A stretch of 64,000 nucleotides of DNA from Haemophilus influenzae. Lineage in GTDB: Bacteria > Pseudomonadota > Gammaproteobacteria > Enterobacterales > Pasteurellaceae. Location of the stretch: assembly GCF_001457655.1 (NCBI RefSeq), contig NZ_LN831035.1, forward strand, positions 1,302,001-1,366,000. Direction: 5' to 3'. The notes under the pieces are model-generated. The model was given only the letters and a program-made list of their open reading frames with translations, was not told the origin of the DNA and ran no database searches. The position numbers and the translations under genes are program-made. Shown here piece by piece: positions 20,953 through 30,585 of the stretch (position 1 is the first letter of the stretch; each line of letters opens with the position of its first letter).

Positions 20953-22065
20953 ATGGCAACCTACTTTTCTGATAATTTGACTGCCGACCAGCAAAATCAA
21001 GTTCAGCAGATTATTCAACAATTTCAGCATCCAACTCTGCAAAAGGATCTGATTGTGCTTAATACTTTGAAAAAAGTGGAAAAGGGCGGCGATACGTTAC
21101 GCATTGAATTGAAATTGCCTTTTGCGTGGAATTCTGGTGCAGAACAGTTAAAACAAGCGGTTTCAGATGCGTTATTGAAAGCAACAGATTGTAAATCAAT
21201 TAAATGGGCGGTGGCTTATCAAATCGCCACACTTAAACGTGCAAATAATCAACCGGCAGTAAAAGGTGTGAAAAATATTATTGCTGTGAGTTCTGGTAAA
21301 GGCGGCGTAGGGAAATCATCGGTTTCTGTTAATCTAGCTTTAGCATTACAAGCACAAGGCGCACGTGTTGGAATTTTAGATGCGGATATTTATGGCCCTT
21401 CTATTCCACACATGTTAGGCGCAGCGAATCAACGTCCAACTTCGCCAGATAATCAACACATCACCCCAATTAAAGCACATGGTTTATCTGCAAATTCCAT
21501 TGGCTTTTTAATGAATGAAGATAGTGCAACAATTTGGCGCGGCCCAATGGCGAGTAGTGCATTAAGCCAATTATTAAATGAAACCCTATGGGATAGTTTA
21601 GATTATCTTGTTATCGATATGCCTCCTGGCACTGGCGATATTCAACTTACCTTATCACAACAAATTCCTGTGACTGGCGCAGTGGTTGTGACAACTCCAC
21701 AAGATATTGCTCTGCTTGACGCAGTAAAAGGTATTTCAATGTTTGAGCGAGTATCCGTACCAGTGTTAGGCATTGTGGAAAATATGTCGATGCATATTTG
21801 TAGTAAGTGCGGTCACCACGAAGCGATTTTTGGCACAGGCGGTGCAGAGAAAATGGCGGAAAAATACAATGTGAAAGTATTAGCTCAACTTCCTCTGCAT
21901 ATTCGTATCCGTGAAGATTTAGATGCAGGCAACCCGACCGTTGTGCGAGTGCCTGAAAATGAAATTTCACAAGCGTTCTTACAACTTGCAGAAAAAGTCT
22001 CTACAGAACTTTACTGGCAAGGTTCCGTAATCCCAAGCGAGATTTTATTTAAAGAAGTGAAATAA
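20953..22065 (+). CDS. apbC: Mrp/ApbC iron-sulfur cluster carrier ATPase
   Basis: ApbC (Mrp) is a P-loop ATPase that binds and transfers Fe-S clusters. The N-terminal MIP18/DUF59 domain (residues 1-90) precedes the deviant Walker A SSGKGGVGKSSVSVN, switch DADIYGPSIPHM, Walker B VIDMPPGTGD and the CxxC cluster ligand CSKCGHH. The start at 20953 follows AGGAAGT and gives 370 residues; an in-frame ATG 48 bases upstream is less likely. Monocistronic, with its own terminator. Confidence 0.93.
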   Translation: MATYFSDNLTADQQNQVQQIIQQFQHPTLQKDLIVLNTLKKVEKGGDTLRIELKLPFAWNSGAEQLKQAVSDALLKATDCKSIKWAVAYQIATLKRANNQPAVKGVKNIIAVSSGKGGVGKSSVSVNLALALQAQGARVGILDADIYGPSIPHMLGAANQRPTSPDNQHITPIKAHGLSANSIGFLMNEDSATIWRGPMASSALSQLLNETLWDSLDYLVIDMPPGTGDIQLTLSQQIPVTGAVVVTTPQDIALLDAVKGISMFERVSVPVLGIVENMSMHICSKCGHHEAIFGTGGAEKMAEKYNVKVLAQLPLHIRIREDLDAGNPTVVRVPENEISQAFLQLAEKVSTELYWQGSVIPSEILFKEVK

Positions 22066-22077
22066 TCAAAAAAGATA

Positions 22078-22101
22078 GGGCTGCATTTGCAGCCCTTTTT
22101 T
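22078..22101. terminator. bidirectional terminator after apbC
   Basis: GGGCTGCA/TGCAGCCC stem with TT loop, followed by TTTTTT on the plus strand and A-rich on the other side. It separates two convergent genes. Confidence 0.85.
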
Positions 22102-22111
22102 AATGGGATTT

Positions 22112-22774
22112 TTACCCCACCCATCTCACCACTTCATCCAACCCTTTACGGGATTTTTTCGCAATATCGCGTGAGCGGTAGCCAAAGGTTGCGGCGACAG
22201 AAACCGCATATTCTTGAGGATCGAATAATCCTTCTTCGGCGAGGCATTCATTCATTTTGTCGTAATGAAAACCTTCAATTGGGCAAGAATCGATGCCAAG
22301 GGCTGAGGCTCCAGTAAGCATATTTGCAAGGGCGATATAAGTTTGTTTACTGCACCAATCAAATAAAGTGCGGTCGTTTTCGAGTAATTTCATATCTTCT
22401 TCTTGCAGGGCTTTGTATTTTGCGAGGGCGGCTTGTTGTTGCTCTGCGTTCAAGCCTTTGCGTGCCATCACATCCACAAAAAACGGACTATCATAACGGG
22501 CATTTTTCTTCGCGAGAATTACCACAAGATGACTGCAATTATCAAGCTGATTTATCATTCCCCAGCTAAAAGGTTTCATTTTTTCGCGTAAGGTTTTATT
22601 TTGAATCACTAAAAATTTCCAAGGCTCAGAGCCTACAGAACTCGGCGATAATCGACCGCACTCTAAAATACATTCAAAATCTTCATCACTGATTTTTTTT
22701 GCGGGGTCGTAATAACGTGTTGAGCTGCGTTGATGGAAGAGTTCAAGAACTTGTTCACGAGTAAGTTGAGTCAT
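22112..22774 (-). CDS. NAD(P)H-dependent nitroreductase (NfsB-like)
   Basis: The 220-residue protein has the FMN-binding signature at the N-terminus (FHQRSSTRYYDPAKKISDEDFECILECGRLSPSS split across residues 12-46) and the C-terminal VAATFGYRSRD motif of the nitroreductase family. Such enzymes reduce quinones and nitro-compounds using FMN. ASALGIDSCPIEGF supports an NfsB-type assignment. Convergent with apbC. Confidence 0.88.
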   Translation of the reverse strand: MTQLTREQVLELFHQRSSTRYYDPAKKISDEDFECILECGRLSPSSVGSEPWKFLVIQNKTLREKMKPFSWGMINQLDNCSHLVVILAKKNARYDSPFFVDVMARKGLNAEQQQAALAKYKALQEEDMKLLENDRTLFDWCSKQTYIALANMLTGASALGIDSCPIEGFHYDKMNECLAEEGLFDPQEYAVSVAATFGYRSRDIAKKSRKGLDEVVRWVG

Positions 22775-22857
22775 TTTATTTCCTCTTTGTTAAACAAAAA
22801 TGTGGTGCCATATTAAAGATTAGTTTTTGCTAAAACAAGGGAAAGATTCTAGAATAG

Positions 22858-23562
<705 letters not shown>

Positions 23563-23579
23563 AAAAATTGGCCGCACTT

Positions 23580-23830
23580 TTGATCTGCACTCCAAAAGTT
23601 GGATTAAATAACCAACTAAGGTGCAGATTTTTTATGACCAAATACAATTTTTTTTCAAGCAACAAGTCATTGAGTTTTATCTTCAAAATAGTAAAAATTG
23701 TTGATTCCCCTGCAGGCATTTTCAACTTGCCAGCAGAACATTGTGACATTGGATTAATCAATTTGATCATATTAGAATCAATGGCTTAGCGTTGCTGGGG
23801 AAAGCTGATCTAGATAAATATCACTTTGTT
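23580..23830 (+). mobile_element. degenerate left end of an IS3-family insertion sequence
   Basis: A terminal repeat-like TGATCTGCACTCCAAAAGTT is followed at 23634 by an ATG and a broken orfA. Reading across one frameshift near 23655 gives MTKYNF, FKQQVIEFYLQNSKN, HFQLASRTL, HWINQFDHIRINGLALLGK, the helix-turn-helix part of IS3-type OrfA transposases, interrupted by two stop codons. The remaining orfA, all of orfB and the right end are absent, so it is immobile. It lies directly after siaB and before the prophage. Confidence 0.7.
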
Positions 23831-24225
23831 TTTAAAAGATATATTAAATAGTTAAAAATAGCTTACTACCAAGCTTACTACCATAAAAAACAAGACGCCA
23901 ATTCAGATGATTTTTTGCCTTTTAGGGACAATGATTATATCATCAAAATTTGCATTTACTTGAGTAATTTTGCGTTAAAGAATTTGATAATAAGGATCTG
24001 AATGTCGGTAGATCTGAAAAGACTTCGGCAAGGATCTAAAATTGCGTTGAAATCGACATCTTTAGTGTGCGGGCGTGGCGAGGGTTTGACTGCGATTTTT
24101 CATGCGTACAATTGGGCGAAAAATCGAGCTGAAATAAGGATTTAAGATTTGTCATATTGATTGATTTGATATAATACACTGGGACAGTGCTAATACTATA
24201 CAGGACAAAAACAGCTCTTTTAGCA
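23831..24225. other. prophage left junction, no intact gene
   Basis: No complete gene is visible. A 12-bp tandem duplication (AGCTTACTACCA twice) lies near 23863, followed by an open stretch without a start codon ending near 24002 whose product I do not recognise. A P2-like cos candidate is at 24072 and a TATAAT hexamer at 24170-24175. This is where integrase, repressor and replication genes of a complete P2-type prophage would be expected, and they are missing. Confidence 0.6.
24072..24090. other. putative P2-type cos site
   Basis: GGCGTGGCGAGGGTTTGAC resembles the 19-base cohesive end of phage P2 (GGCGAGGCGGGGAAAGCAC) in the GGCG-GGCG-GG core and final AC. It lies about 180 bases before the 3' end of the portal gene Q, the same position cos has in P2, where Q is the first gene of the linear genome. 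It is the most GC-rich stretch in an AT-rich gap. Confidence 0.5.
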
Positions 24226-24256
24226 AAAAAAAACCCGAATTTCTGCGGGCTGTTTA
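24226..24256. terminator. terminator at the end of the Q-P operon
   Basis: A CCCG/CGGG stem is followed by nine T residues on the minus strand, immediately beyond the portal gene stop. AAACAGC and GCTGTTT flank it and could pair as an outer stem. On the plus strand TGTTTATTTTT follows, so it may act both ways. Confidence 0.5.
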
Positions 24257-24270
24257 TTTTTGAAAAGGAT

Positions 24271-25281
24271 CTAATTTAGCAATTTGTAATCGGAGAATGT
24301 GATCACTTCTTCCCCTATCCAACTATTAATTTCTTTCAATCGTTCTTGCAATGGGATTATCTCATTGATAAAAAACACTCGCGTTGCCTTTTCAACGTCA
24401 CCAAAACCGCCTGTATTATTAGGCACAATGCCCATTAGTTGCGGTGGCACACGGTGCGCAGCTAACACATCATCACGGCTTGCGTTCTTAATGTTTAGGA
24501 AATCATCTTTGGCGATAGCATCAGACAATGGAATAACTTGCATCCCATCTTTCTTTCCGTTTGGAATATACACAAACAAATTCTTAAAGTTGCCAGTGCC
24601 TTTTGTTTGTCGGATTTGTGTTTTGATTGCTTCAATGTCGTCTTTGTTTTGTGTTGGATCAGTCATGTAAATAATCGAACCTGCATGCGTGCCATTCAGA
24701 TAATATTTACAGCGGAACAATGTGGCACTTTCATTTAAAAAAGCAGATTGAAGTGCGGCCAAATATTCTGGCACACCATAAATCTCTTGATTCACATCGG
24801 GATTAATCAAGTTAAAGACAGAACCTTTTTTAAATTCATATTCATCAAAACCATTCACAATCTGATAAAACACACCTGTTTCAACACCGACACGCATATA
24901 TTTAGCAAGAGAGGATTTTAACGAAACAACCTTACCAAAGGAATTTACAGTTTTCTCAACATAAGCATTACCAAAGACCAAGTAATCTTGCACCAGTTTT
25001 TCTAATTGGGTTCGAGGTAAAAGTGCGGTTGTTTTGCACGTTGAAAGTAAAATGTTTTTCTTCACCGTAATCGCACTGTTATGATGGGCTGAGGCATTTA
25101 ACGCTTTAGCCAAGTAACTTAAATTAATTGGCGGATTGTAATATTTTTCATACATCACCACGCTTTCGAAATAATTCAGTACTTCTGCACGGTCAATCAC
25201 TGGAATAGGCTCTCCAAAGCTGAACGCCTGTGCTTGATTTCCAGTAGAAAGTGCGGTGGATTTTTTTGTTTTTTTGCTCAT
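24271..25281 (-). CDS. Q: phage portal protein, P2 gpQ family
   Basis: The portal dodecamer is the DNA entry vertex of the capsid. The 336-residue protein has the length and opening of P2 gpQ (QAFSFGEPIPVIDRAEVLNYFESV), the LVFGNAYVEK region, and the RVPPQLMGIVPNNTGGFGDVEKA block characteristic of the family. It is transcribed leftward with the terminase gene 9 bases upstream, as in P2. An uptake sequence lies inside the gene at 25021 and another at 25249. Confidence 0.93.
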   Translation of the reverse strand: MSKKTKKSTALSTGNQAQAFSFGEPIPVIDRAEVLNYFESVVMYEKYYNPPINLSYLAKALNASAHHNSAITVKKNILLSTCKTTALLPRTQLEKLVQDYLVFGNAYVEKTVNSFGKVVSLKSSLAKYMRVGVETGVFYQIVNGFDEYEFKKGSVFNLINPDVNQEIYGVPEYLAALQSAFLNESATLFRCKYYLNGTHAGSIIYMTDPTQNKDDIEAIKTQIRQTKGTGNFKNLFVYIPNGKKDGMQVIPLSDAIAKDDFLNIKNASRDDVLAAHRVPPQLMGIVPNNTGGFGDVEKATRVFFINEIIPLQERLKEINSWIGEEVITFSDYKLLN

Positions 25282-25290
25282 TGGGTTATC

Positions 25291-27072
25291 CTATTCAAAG
25301 GTAAATATTGTTGATTTGTTGCTTGATACATCGCCGCCTAAACCATAAGGCACATTTAAAATGCAGTTCATAATTGCCCATGATAAATCGCCGTGGCTTG
25401 CATCTTCCGAACGGTCCGAAACATAAGTAATTTTCCCTGTGCCAGTAATGCGTTTTTTCACGGTCATAAAACTACTCACGATGTCATTGTCACCACTATC
25501 AAATTTAAGGCGACGTTTCTGAATTAAGTTTTGTGTTTTTAACACCATTTCATTTTTAAGATCGGCGTTATACTCTAGGCCCTGCGCCATTGGATAAAAC
25601 TTTCTCACTTCCTGATAAACGCCCGACCCCATACCCGTTTTATCAATCACGATGCGAGTCACATTGTAATCATCACAAAACTGCTTAATGCGGCTTGCTT
25701 GTGTTTCGTAATCCATACCGTGAAAAGTTTGTTTATGTAAAACGCGATAATCGCCCCCTTCTACTTTCGGCGGTGCAACAATCACTAATGCTGCACGGTC
25801 GCCAGTAAAAGCAGGGTCATAACCTAACCACACTTCACGATTGCCGAATGGACGTTGATAAAATGGCTTATAATCGTGCCATTCTTCCAAACTATCCACT
25901 TGGCAAAGTTGTAAGTCCGAAAACTTGAAAGCAGAACTGTTATCATCGGCAAATTGACACAAAAACAATTGTTCAAATTCTTCTTTGCTGTTTTCTGCGA
26001 TTAGGTCGTCAATATTGAATAGATTGCACCCACCTTCCATTGCATCATAAATACTCACAATCTGCTTCCATTGACGGTCGGCACAAAGTTTTCCGCTCTT
26101 TAAGTTTTCGTGAGAAATATCGATTTCGATTTTTTCTGATTTCGCACGATTGCGATTAAACGCCTTGCCTGAAAAGAACGCATAAGCAGGGTGTGCAATT
26201 GTGGTCGGCGTGGAAAAATAAGTTTGGCGATACATTTTTTGTGCTGCCATACCTGATGCCACTTTTCGCATCACATCAAATTTAGGCACCCAAAACACTT
26301 CATCGAAATACAAATTGCCGTGGTAGGATTGAGCCGTAGCGGAGTTCGTGCCAAGGAAAATCAATTCTGCCCCATTTGGCAATTTGATGGTTTCGCCTTT
26401 TAAATCTACATCTGCCGTCTGCTTGGCGTAATTCACAATATACGAGCGAAACTGTAAGGCTTGTTTTTTACTGGCAGAAAGAAAAATTTGATTGTGCCCC
26501 GTCGTCAAAGCATCAACAAAGGCTTCGTGGGCAAAATAGTAAGTCGCCCCGATTTGTCGGCTTTTTAAAATATTTCTAATTCGGTGCTCTTTTGCCTTGT
26601 GCCAAATGCGTTGATAATTAAACATCCCATCAAGAAAGCCATTAATCAGCAATTCTTCTTGCTCTTGGCCAATAGCATTGGGTTCGGCTTTCTTGCGTTC
26701 GCCCTTGTTGCGGTTCGCCAGTTTAGGATTTAAATCCACTTCATTGCCATCGCCAAAAGAATACTTTTTCACTCTCGCCATTCTTTCCATTTGGCGACCA
26801 AGCAAATCAATTTCTTTGTAATCTGAACCGCTCTTTTCTTCTTTCGCAATCAGCAAATTCAATCTTGTCTCAAGGGCTAATTCAACCCGACCAACAGGCG
26901 CAATATCGTCCCACTTTTCTCTGTCTTTCCAACTGGCAATCGTTGATGCAGGAATATCAAGCTGGCGAGATATTTCAGCGATTTTATAACCACTAAAATA
27001 CATCTGCTGTGCTTTACGTTTGATTTCCGCCGTCACTTCGAGTGAAGGTTGATTAATAACTTGTTCGTCCAT
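25291..27072 (-). CDS. P: phage terminase large subunit (ATPase/nuclease), P2 gpP family
   Basis: The 593-residue motor protein packages DNA into the prohead and cuts cos. Its N-terminus has a helix-turn-helix (YKIAEISRQLDIPASTIASWK, residues 32-52). The ATPase carries a Walker A variant KSRQIGATYYFA, Walker B LYFDEVFWV and the STPTT coupling motif. The C-terminal nuclease shows WLGYDPAFTGDRAALVI and RIVIDKTGMG. Arrangement with Q and divergence from O follow P2. Confidence 0.94.
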   Translation of the reverse strand: MDEQVINQPSLEVTAEIKRKAQQMYFSGYKIAEISRQLDIPASTIASWKDREKWDDIAPVGRVELALETRLNLLIAKEEKSGSDYKEIDLLGRQMERMARVKKYSFGDGNEVDLNPKLANRNKGERKKAEPNAIGQEQEELLINGFLDGMFNYQRIWHKAKEHRIRNILKSRQIGATYYFAHEAFVDALTTGHNQIFLSASKKQALQFRSYIVNYAKQTADVDLKGETIKLPNGAELIFLGTNSATAQSYHGNLYFDEVFWVPKFDVMRKVASGMAAQKMYRQTYFSTPTTIAHPAYAFFSGKAFNRNRAKSEKIEIDISHENLKSGKLCADRQWKQIVSIYDAMEGGCNLFNIDDLIAENSKEEFEQLFLCQFADDNSSAFKFSDLQLCQVDSLEEWHDYKPFYQRPFGNREVWLGYDPAFTGDRAALVIVAPPKVEGGDYRVLHKQTFHGMDYETQASRIKQFCDDYNVTRIVIDKTGMGSGVYQEVRKFYPMAQGLEYNADLKNEMVLKTQNLIQKRRLKFDSGDNDIVSSFMTVKKRITGTGKITYVSDRSEDASHGDLSWAIMNCILNVPYGLGGDVSSNKSTIFTFE

Positions 27073-27236
27073 TCCTAATCCTTTCTATTTACAACCGCAT
27101 AATAGAAAGGGGGCGAATGTTAGTCTTTCCGCTTGCTCTGTGAATCGGCATACAACAAAAGCAACTCATAGACCGCAAAAATTAAACCTTTCAGAATAAT
27201 GGCAATCTTTGAATCAAACCAAACAAAGGATAAGCA

Positions 27237-28052
27237 ATGGCAAAAACTTCAAAATGGTTTGTAGTCGCAACGGAAGGGGCAACTACAGACGGTCGCACAA
27301 TCAATCGCACTTGGATTGAACAAATGGCGGCAAATTATGACCCTAAAAAATACGGTGCACGCGTTAATCTTGAACACATTAAATGGCGTTATATGTGGAA
27401 CGATGATCCGCACTCAAAATGCTATGGTGATGTGATTGGTTTAAAAACGGAAGAAAATGCTGAAGGTAAATTGCAATTACTGGCTCAAATCGACCCAACG
27501 GACGATTTAATCAAACTCAATAAAGACCGTCAGAAAATCTACACCTCTATTGAGTGCGATCCAAATTTTGCTGACACAGGTGAAGCCTATTTAGTCGGTT
27601 TGGCTGTAACGGACAATCCTGCAAGTCTTGGCACAGAAATGTTGGTATTTTCTGCCGGTGCAAGCGCAAATCCTCTCAACAACCGCAAAGAAAAAGCCGA
27701 TAACATTTTCACTGCAGCCGTTGAAACTGAATTGGAATTTGTGGAAGAAACACAAAGCATCTTTGAAAAAATCAAAGGCTTGTTTGCGAAAAAAGAAAAA
27801 TCAGACGATGAACGCTTTTCTGATCAAACACAAGCCATTGAGCTTTTAGCCGAGCAAACCAAAGAAACCTTGGAAAAATTAACCGCACTTTCTGACGATT
27901 TAGCCAAACAAAAAGCCGAAATCGAAGAAATGAAAGCAAGTAATGCAGAAATCCAAGCAACGTTCGCAGAACTCCAAAAGCCTGTTGAACCCGAAAATCC
28001 TCGCCCTTTAGTTTACGGTGAACAACCTGAAACTGATGGCCGCTTCTTTTAA
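27237..28052 (+). CDS. O: capsid scaffolding protein and protease, P2 gpO family
   Basis: GpO is the internal scaffold that also cleaves capsid proteins during maturation. The 271-residue protein shows the serine-protease triad known from P2 as D18 (TTDGR), H47 (NLEHIK) and S104 (YTSIE), then a long helical scaffold region (about 170-250, rich in Glu and Lys, EQTKETLEKLTALSDDLAKQ). It is divergent from P across a 164-bp promoter region. Confidence 0.93.
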   Translation: MAKTSKWFVVATEGATTDGRTINRTWIEQMAANYDPKKYGARVNLEHIKWRYMWNDDPHSKCYGDVIGLKTEENAEGKLQLLAQIDPTDDLIKLNKDRQKIYTSIECDPNFADTGEAYLVGLAVTDNPASLGTEMLVFSAGASANPLNNRKEKADNIFTAAVETELEFVEETQSIFEKIKGLFAKKEKSDDERFSDQTQAIELLAEQTKETLEKLTALSDDLAKQKAEIEEMKASNAEIQATFAELQKPVEPENPRPLVYGEQPETDGRFF

Positions 28053-28073
28053 TTTATCGTAGGAAAAAACCAA

Positions 28074-29123
28074 ATGAATAAATTTACCAAACAAAAATTT
28101 AATGCTTACCTTGCTGGTGTTGCACAAGATAACGGCGAAGATGTGGCATTCGTTGCGAATGGCGGTCAGTTTACCGTTGAGCCAACTATTCAACAAAAAT
28201 TAGAAAATGCCGTGCTTGAAAGTTCTGATTTCTTGAAACGCATCAATGTCGTGATGGTGCAAGAAATGAAAGGTTCTGCATTGCGTTTAGGTGTGCTTTC
28301 ACCAGTGGCAAGTCGCACCGACACCAACACAAAAGCACGTGAAACCACAGACATTCACAGCTTGCAAGAAAACACCTATTCTTGCGAACAAACCAACTTT
28401 GACACACATTTAAATTATCCAACCTTAGACAGTTGGGCGAAATTCCCTGATTTTGCCGCACGTGTGGGCAAACTCAAAGCAGAACGCATTGCATTAGACC
28501 GTATCATGATCGGTTGGAATGGCACAAGTGCAGCAACAACCACAAACCGTACCTCAAATCCATTATTGCAAGATGTGAATAAGGGTTGGTTAGTCCAAAT
28601 CGAAGATAAAGCCAAAGCCCGTGTGTTAAAAGAAATTGAAGAAAGCAGTGGCAAAATCGAAATCGGCGCAGGTAAAACCTATAAAAATCTTGATGCCCTT
28701 GTCTTTGCATTAAAAGAAGATTTCATTCCAGCGCAATACCGTGACGATACAAAACTGGTTGCAATTATGGGTAGCGACTTATTAGCCGATAAATACTTCC
28801 CATTAATCAACCAAGAAAAACCAAGCGAAATTTTGGCAGGCGATACCGTCATTAGCCAAAAACGTGTGGGTGGGTTACAAGCCGTATCTGTCCCATTCTT
28901 CCCGAAAGGCACAGTGTTAGTCACATCGCTTGATAACTTGTCAATCTACGTGCAGGAAGGCAAAGTACGTCGTCACTTAAAAGATGTACCAGAACGCAAT
29001 CGTGTGGAAGATTATTTATCGTCAAACGAAGCCTATGTTGTGGAAAACTACGAGGCAGTCGCCATGGCGAAAAATATCACCATTCTTGAAGCACCTACGC
29101 CTATTTCGCCAGTGGCTGCATAA
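28074..29123 (+). CDS. N: major capsid protein, P2 gpN family
   Basis: The 349-residue product matches P2 gpN in length and in segments such as FLKRINVVMVQEMKGSALRLG, LNYPTLDSWAKF, IALDRIMIGWNGTSAA and the C-terminal YVVENYEAVA. It forms the icosahedral shell after cleavage by gpO. A RBS (AGGAAAAA) precedes the ATG and the gene follows O by 21 bases. Confidence 0.94.
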   Translation: MNKFTKQKFNAYLAGVAQDNGEDVAFVANGGQFTVEPTIQQKLENAVLESSDFLKRINVVMVQEMKGSALRLGVLSPVASRTDTNTKARETTDIHSLQENTYSCEQTNFDTHLNYPTLDSWAKFPDFAARVGKLKAERIALDRIMIGWNGTSAATTTNRTSNPLLQDVNKGWLVQIEDKAKARVLKEIEESSGKIEIGAGKTYKNLDALVFALKEDFIPAQYRDDTKLVAIMGSDLLADKYFPLINQEKPSEILAGDTVISQKRVGGLQAVSVPFFPKGTVLVTSLDNLSIYVQEGKVRRHLKDVPERNRVEDYLSSNEAYVVENYEAVAMAKNITILEAPTPISPVAA

Positions 29124-29134
29124 CGGAATCAATT

Positions 29135-29785
29135 ATGCGCCCAACTAAACGCCACTTTCTGGAAGTTTCTGCCGCTATCGCTAATGCGGCAGAAACCGAA
29201 GATCTAAGCGACTTTACGGAATATGAAAAAATGTGCCGTATTCTTGCTCGCCATCGAAAGGATTTGAAAAACATCCAATCGACGGAACGCAAAGGCGCAT
29301 TTAAAAAGCAAATTTTGCCTGACTATCTACCATGGATTGAAGGGGCGTTATCGGTCGGAAGTGGTAAACAAGATAATGTCTTGATGACATGGTGCGTGTG
29401 GGCGATTGACTGTGGCGAATATCATCTCGCCTTACAAATTGCCGATTATGCCGTATTTCATGATTTACGCTTGCCCGAGCCATTCACTCGAACACTTGGC
29501 ACCTTGTTAGCAGAAGAATTTGCCGACCAAGCCAAAGCCGCACAAGCTGCCAATAAACCGTTCGAAGTGGCTTACTTAGAGCAAGTCCAACGCATCACCG
29601 CCGATTGCGATATGCCAGATGAAAGCCGAGCGCGATTATTGCGTGAATTGGGTTTGTTATTGGTTGAAAAACACCCTGAGCAAGCACTGGCATATTTAGA
29701 ACGTGCTTTGGGTTTAGATCAAAAAATTGGCGTGAAAGGCGACATCAAGAAACTAAAAAAACAATTATCAGCGACTGAATGTTGA
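29135..29785 (+). CDS. M: terminase small subunit, P2 gpM family
   Basis: The 216-residue protein resembles P2 gpM, the cos-recognition and endonuclease subunit of terminase: a basic N-terminal portion (MRPTKRHFLEVSA, LARHRKDLKNIQSTERKGAFKKQILPDYLPWIEG), the WCVWAIDCGEYHLALQIADYA block, and a C-terminal helical segment rich in tetratricopeptide-like pairs. It follows N by 11 bases. Confidence 0.88.
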   Translation: MRPTKRHFLEVSAAIANAAETEDLSDFTEYEKMCRILARHRKDLKNIQSTERKGAFKKQILPDYLPWIEGALSVGSGKQDNVLMTWCVWAIDCGEYHLALQIADYAVFHDLRLPEPFTRTLGTLLAEEFADQAKAAQAANKPFEVAYLEQVQRITADCDMPDESRARLLRELGLLLVEKHPEQALAYLERALGLDQKIGVKGDIKKLKKQLSATEC

Positions 29786-29975
29786 TGTTGTTTTAATGCC
29801 CCGTCTAAATCGCCTGACCGACTTGGCATTTTTAGGAAAATTTTTCTTGTTTGAGCGTAGCGAGTTAAAAATTTTCCGTTAAGAAAATGACAACAAAGGG
29901 CAGAAAAGCGATTTAATCGGGGTGTGTTCTTTGGTTCTTTCTTGCACAAACAAGAAAGAATATAAACCGAGCAAA
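29786..29975. repeat. intergenic repeat inside the head operon, related to the gyrA-ycaO dyad
   Basis: Read on the minus strand it contains TTTCTTGTTTGTGCAAGAAA (a hairpin), CTTTTCTGCCCTTTGTTGTC, then TAACGGAAAATTTTT and AACTCGCTACGCTCAAACAAG, the same ordered blocks as each arm of the 13.1-13.5 kb dyad but diverged. It separates terminase gene M from head-completion gene L by 293 bases, whereas these genes are usually adjacent in P2 relatives. An uptake sequence follows at 30000-30008. Confidence 0.65.
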
Positions 29976-30078
29976 CCACGCAGCCGTCGGGCGGATTAAA
30001 AGTGCGGTCAAATTCTGACGGATTTATTGGCCGTGCTTAATTTAATCCTCACCCGACTTTTTTTATAAGGGTAAATCA

Positions 30079-30585
30079 ATGAGCGACGGCGCAATATCAG
30101 TCAAACTGGCCCCTGATTATGAAATGGGCGAAGTGCAGCAACAGTTAAATGATTACGATACGTCAGATGACATTATCAGTAATGATGGTTTCTTCCCCGA
30201 TATGTCACTTTCCCAATTTCGTAATCAATACCGTGCAGACGGCACCATTACTACACAACGTTTACAAGATGCCTTAATTGAGGGCATGGCAAGTGTCAAT
30301 GCCGAACTCTCCACGTTTAAAACGCAAAGCAAACGTGACAGTTTAGAACAAATCATCGCCCCATCAATCAATGGCGAAAGCGTACTGATTTATCGCTATA
30401 AACGTGCGGTAAGTTGCTTGGCACTGGCAAACCTTTATGAACGCTATGCAAGCTATGACAGCACTAACGATGGCGAAAAGAAAATGGCGCAACTCAAAGA
30501 CAGCATTGATGAATTACGTCGTGATGCTCGCTTTGCGATTAGCGACATATTGGGCAGAAAACGCGTCGATGCGGAGTTAATCTAA
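30079..30585 (+). CDS. L: head completion/stabilisation protein, P2 gpL family
   Basis: The 168-residue protein has the size and place of P2 gpL, which seals the filled head: segments ISNDGFFPDMSLSQFRNQYRADGTIT, RLQDALIEGMASVNAEL and YKRAVSCLALANLYERYASYD are typical. It overlaps the next gene by one base (TAATG). Confidence 0.88.
   Translation: MSDGAISVKLAPDYEMGEVQQQLNDYDTSDDIISNDGFFPDMSLSQFRNQYRADGTITTQRLQDALIEGMASVNAELSTFKTQSKRDSLEQIIAPSINGESVLIYRYKRAVSCLALANLYERYASYDSTNDGEKKMAQLKDSIDELRRDARFAISDILGRKRVDAELI

Noticed and set aside
27073..27236. Ogr-type late activator site (TGT-N12-ACA) between P and O
   Set aside because: The only nearby match, TGTGAATCGGCATACAACA, has a spacing of 13 or 10 rather than 12, so I do not call it.
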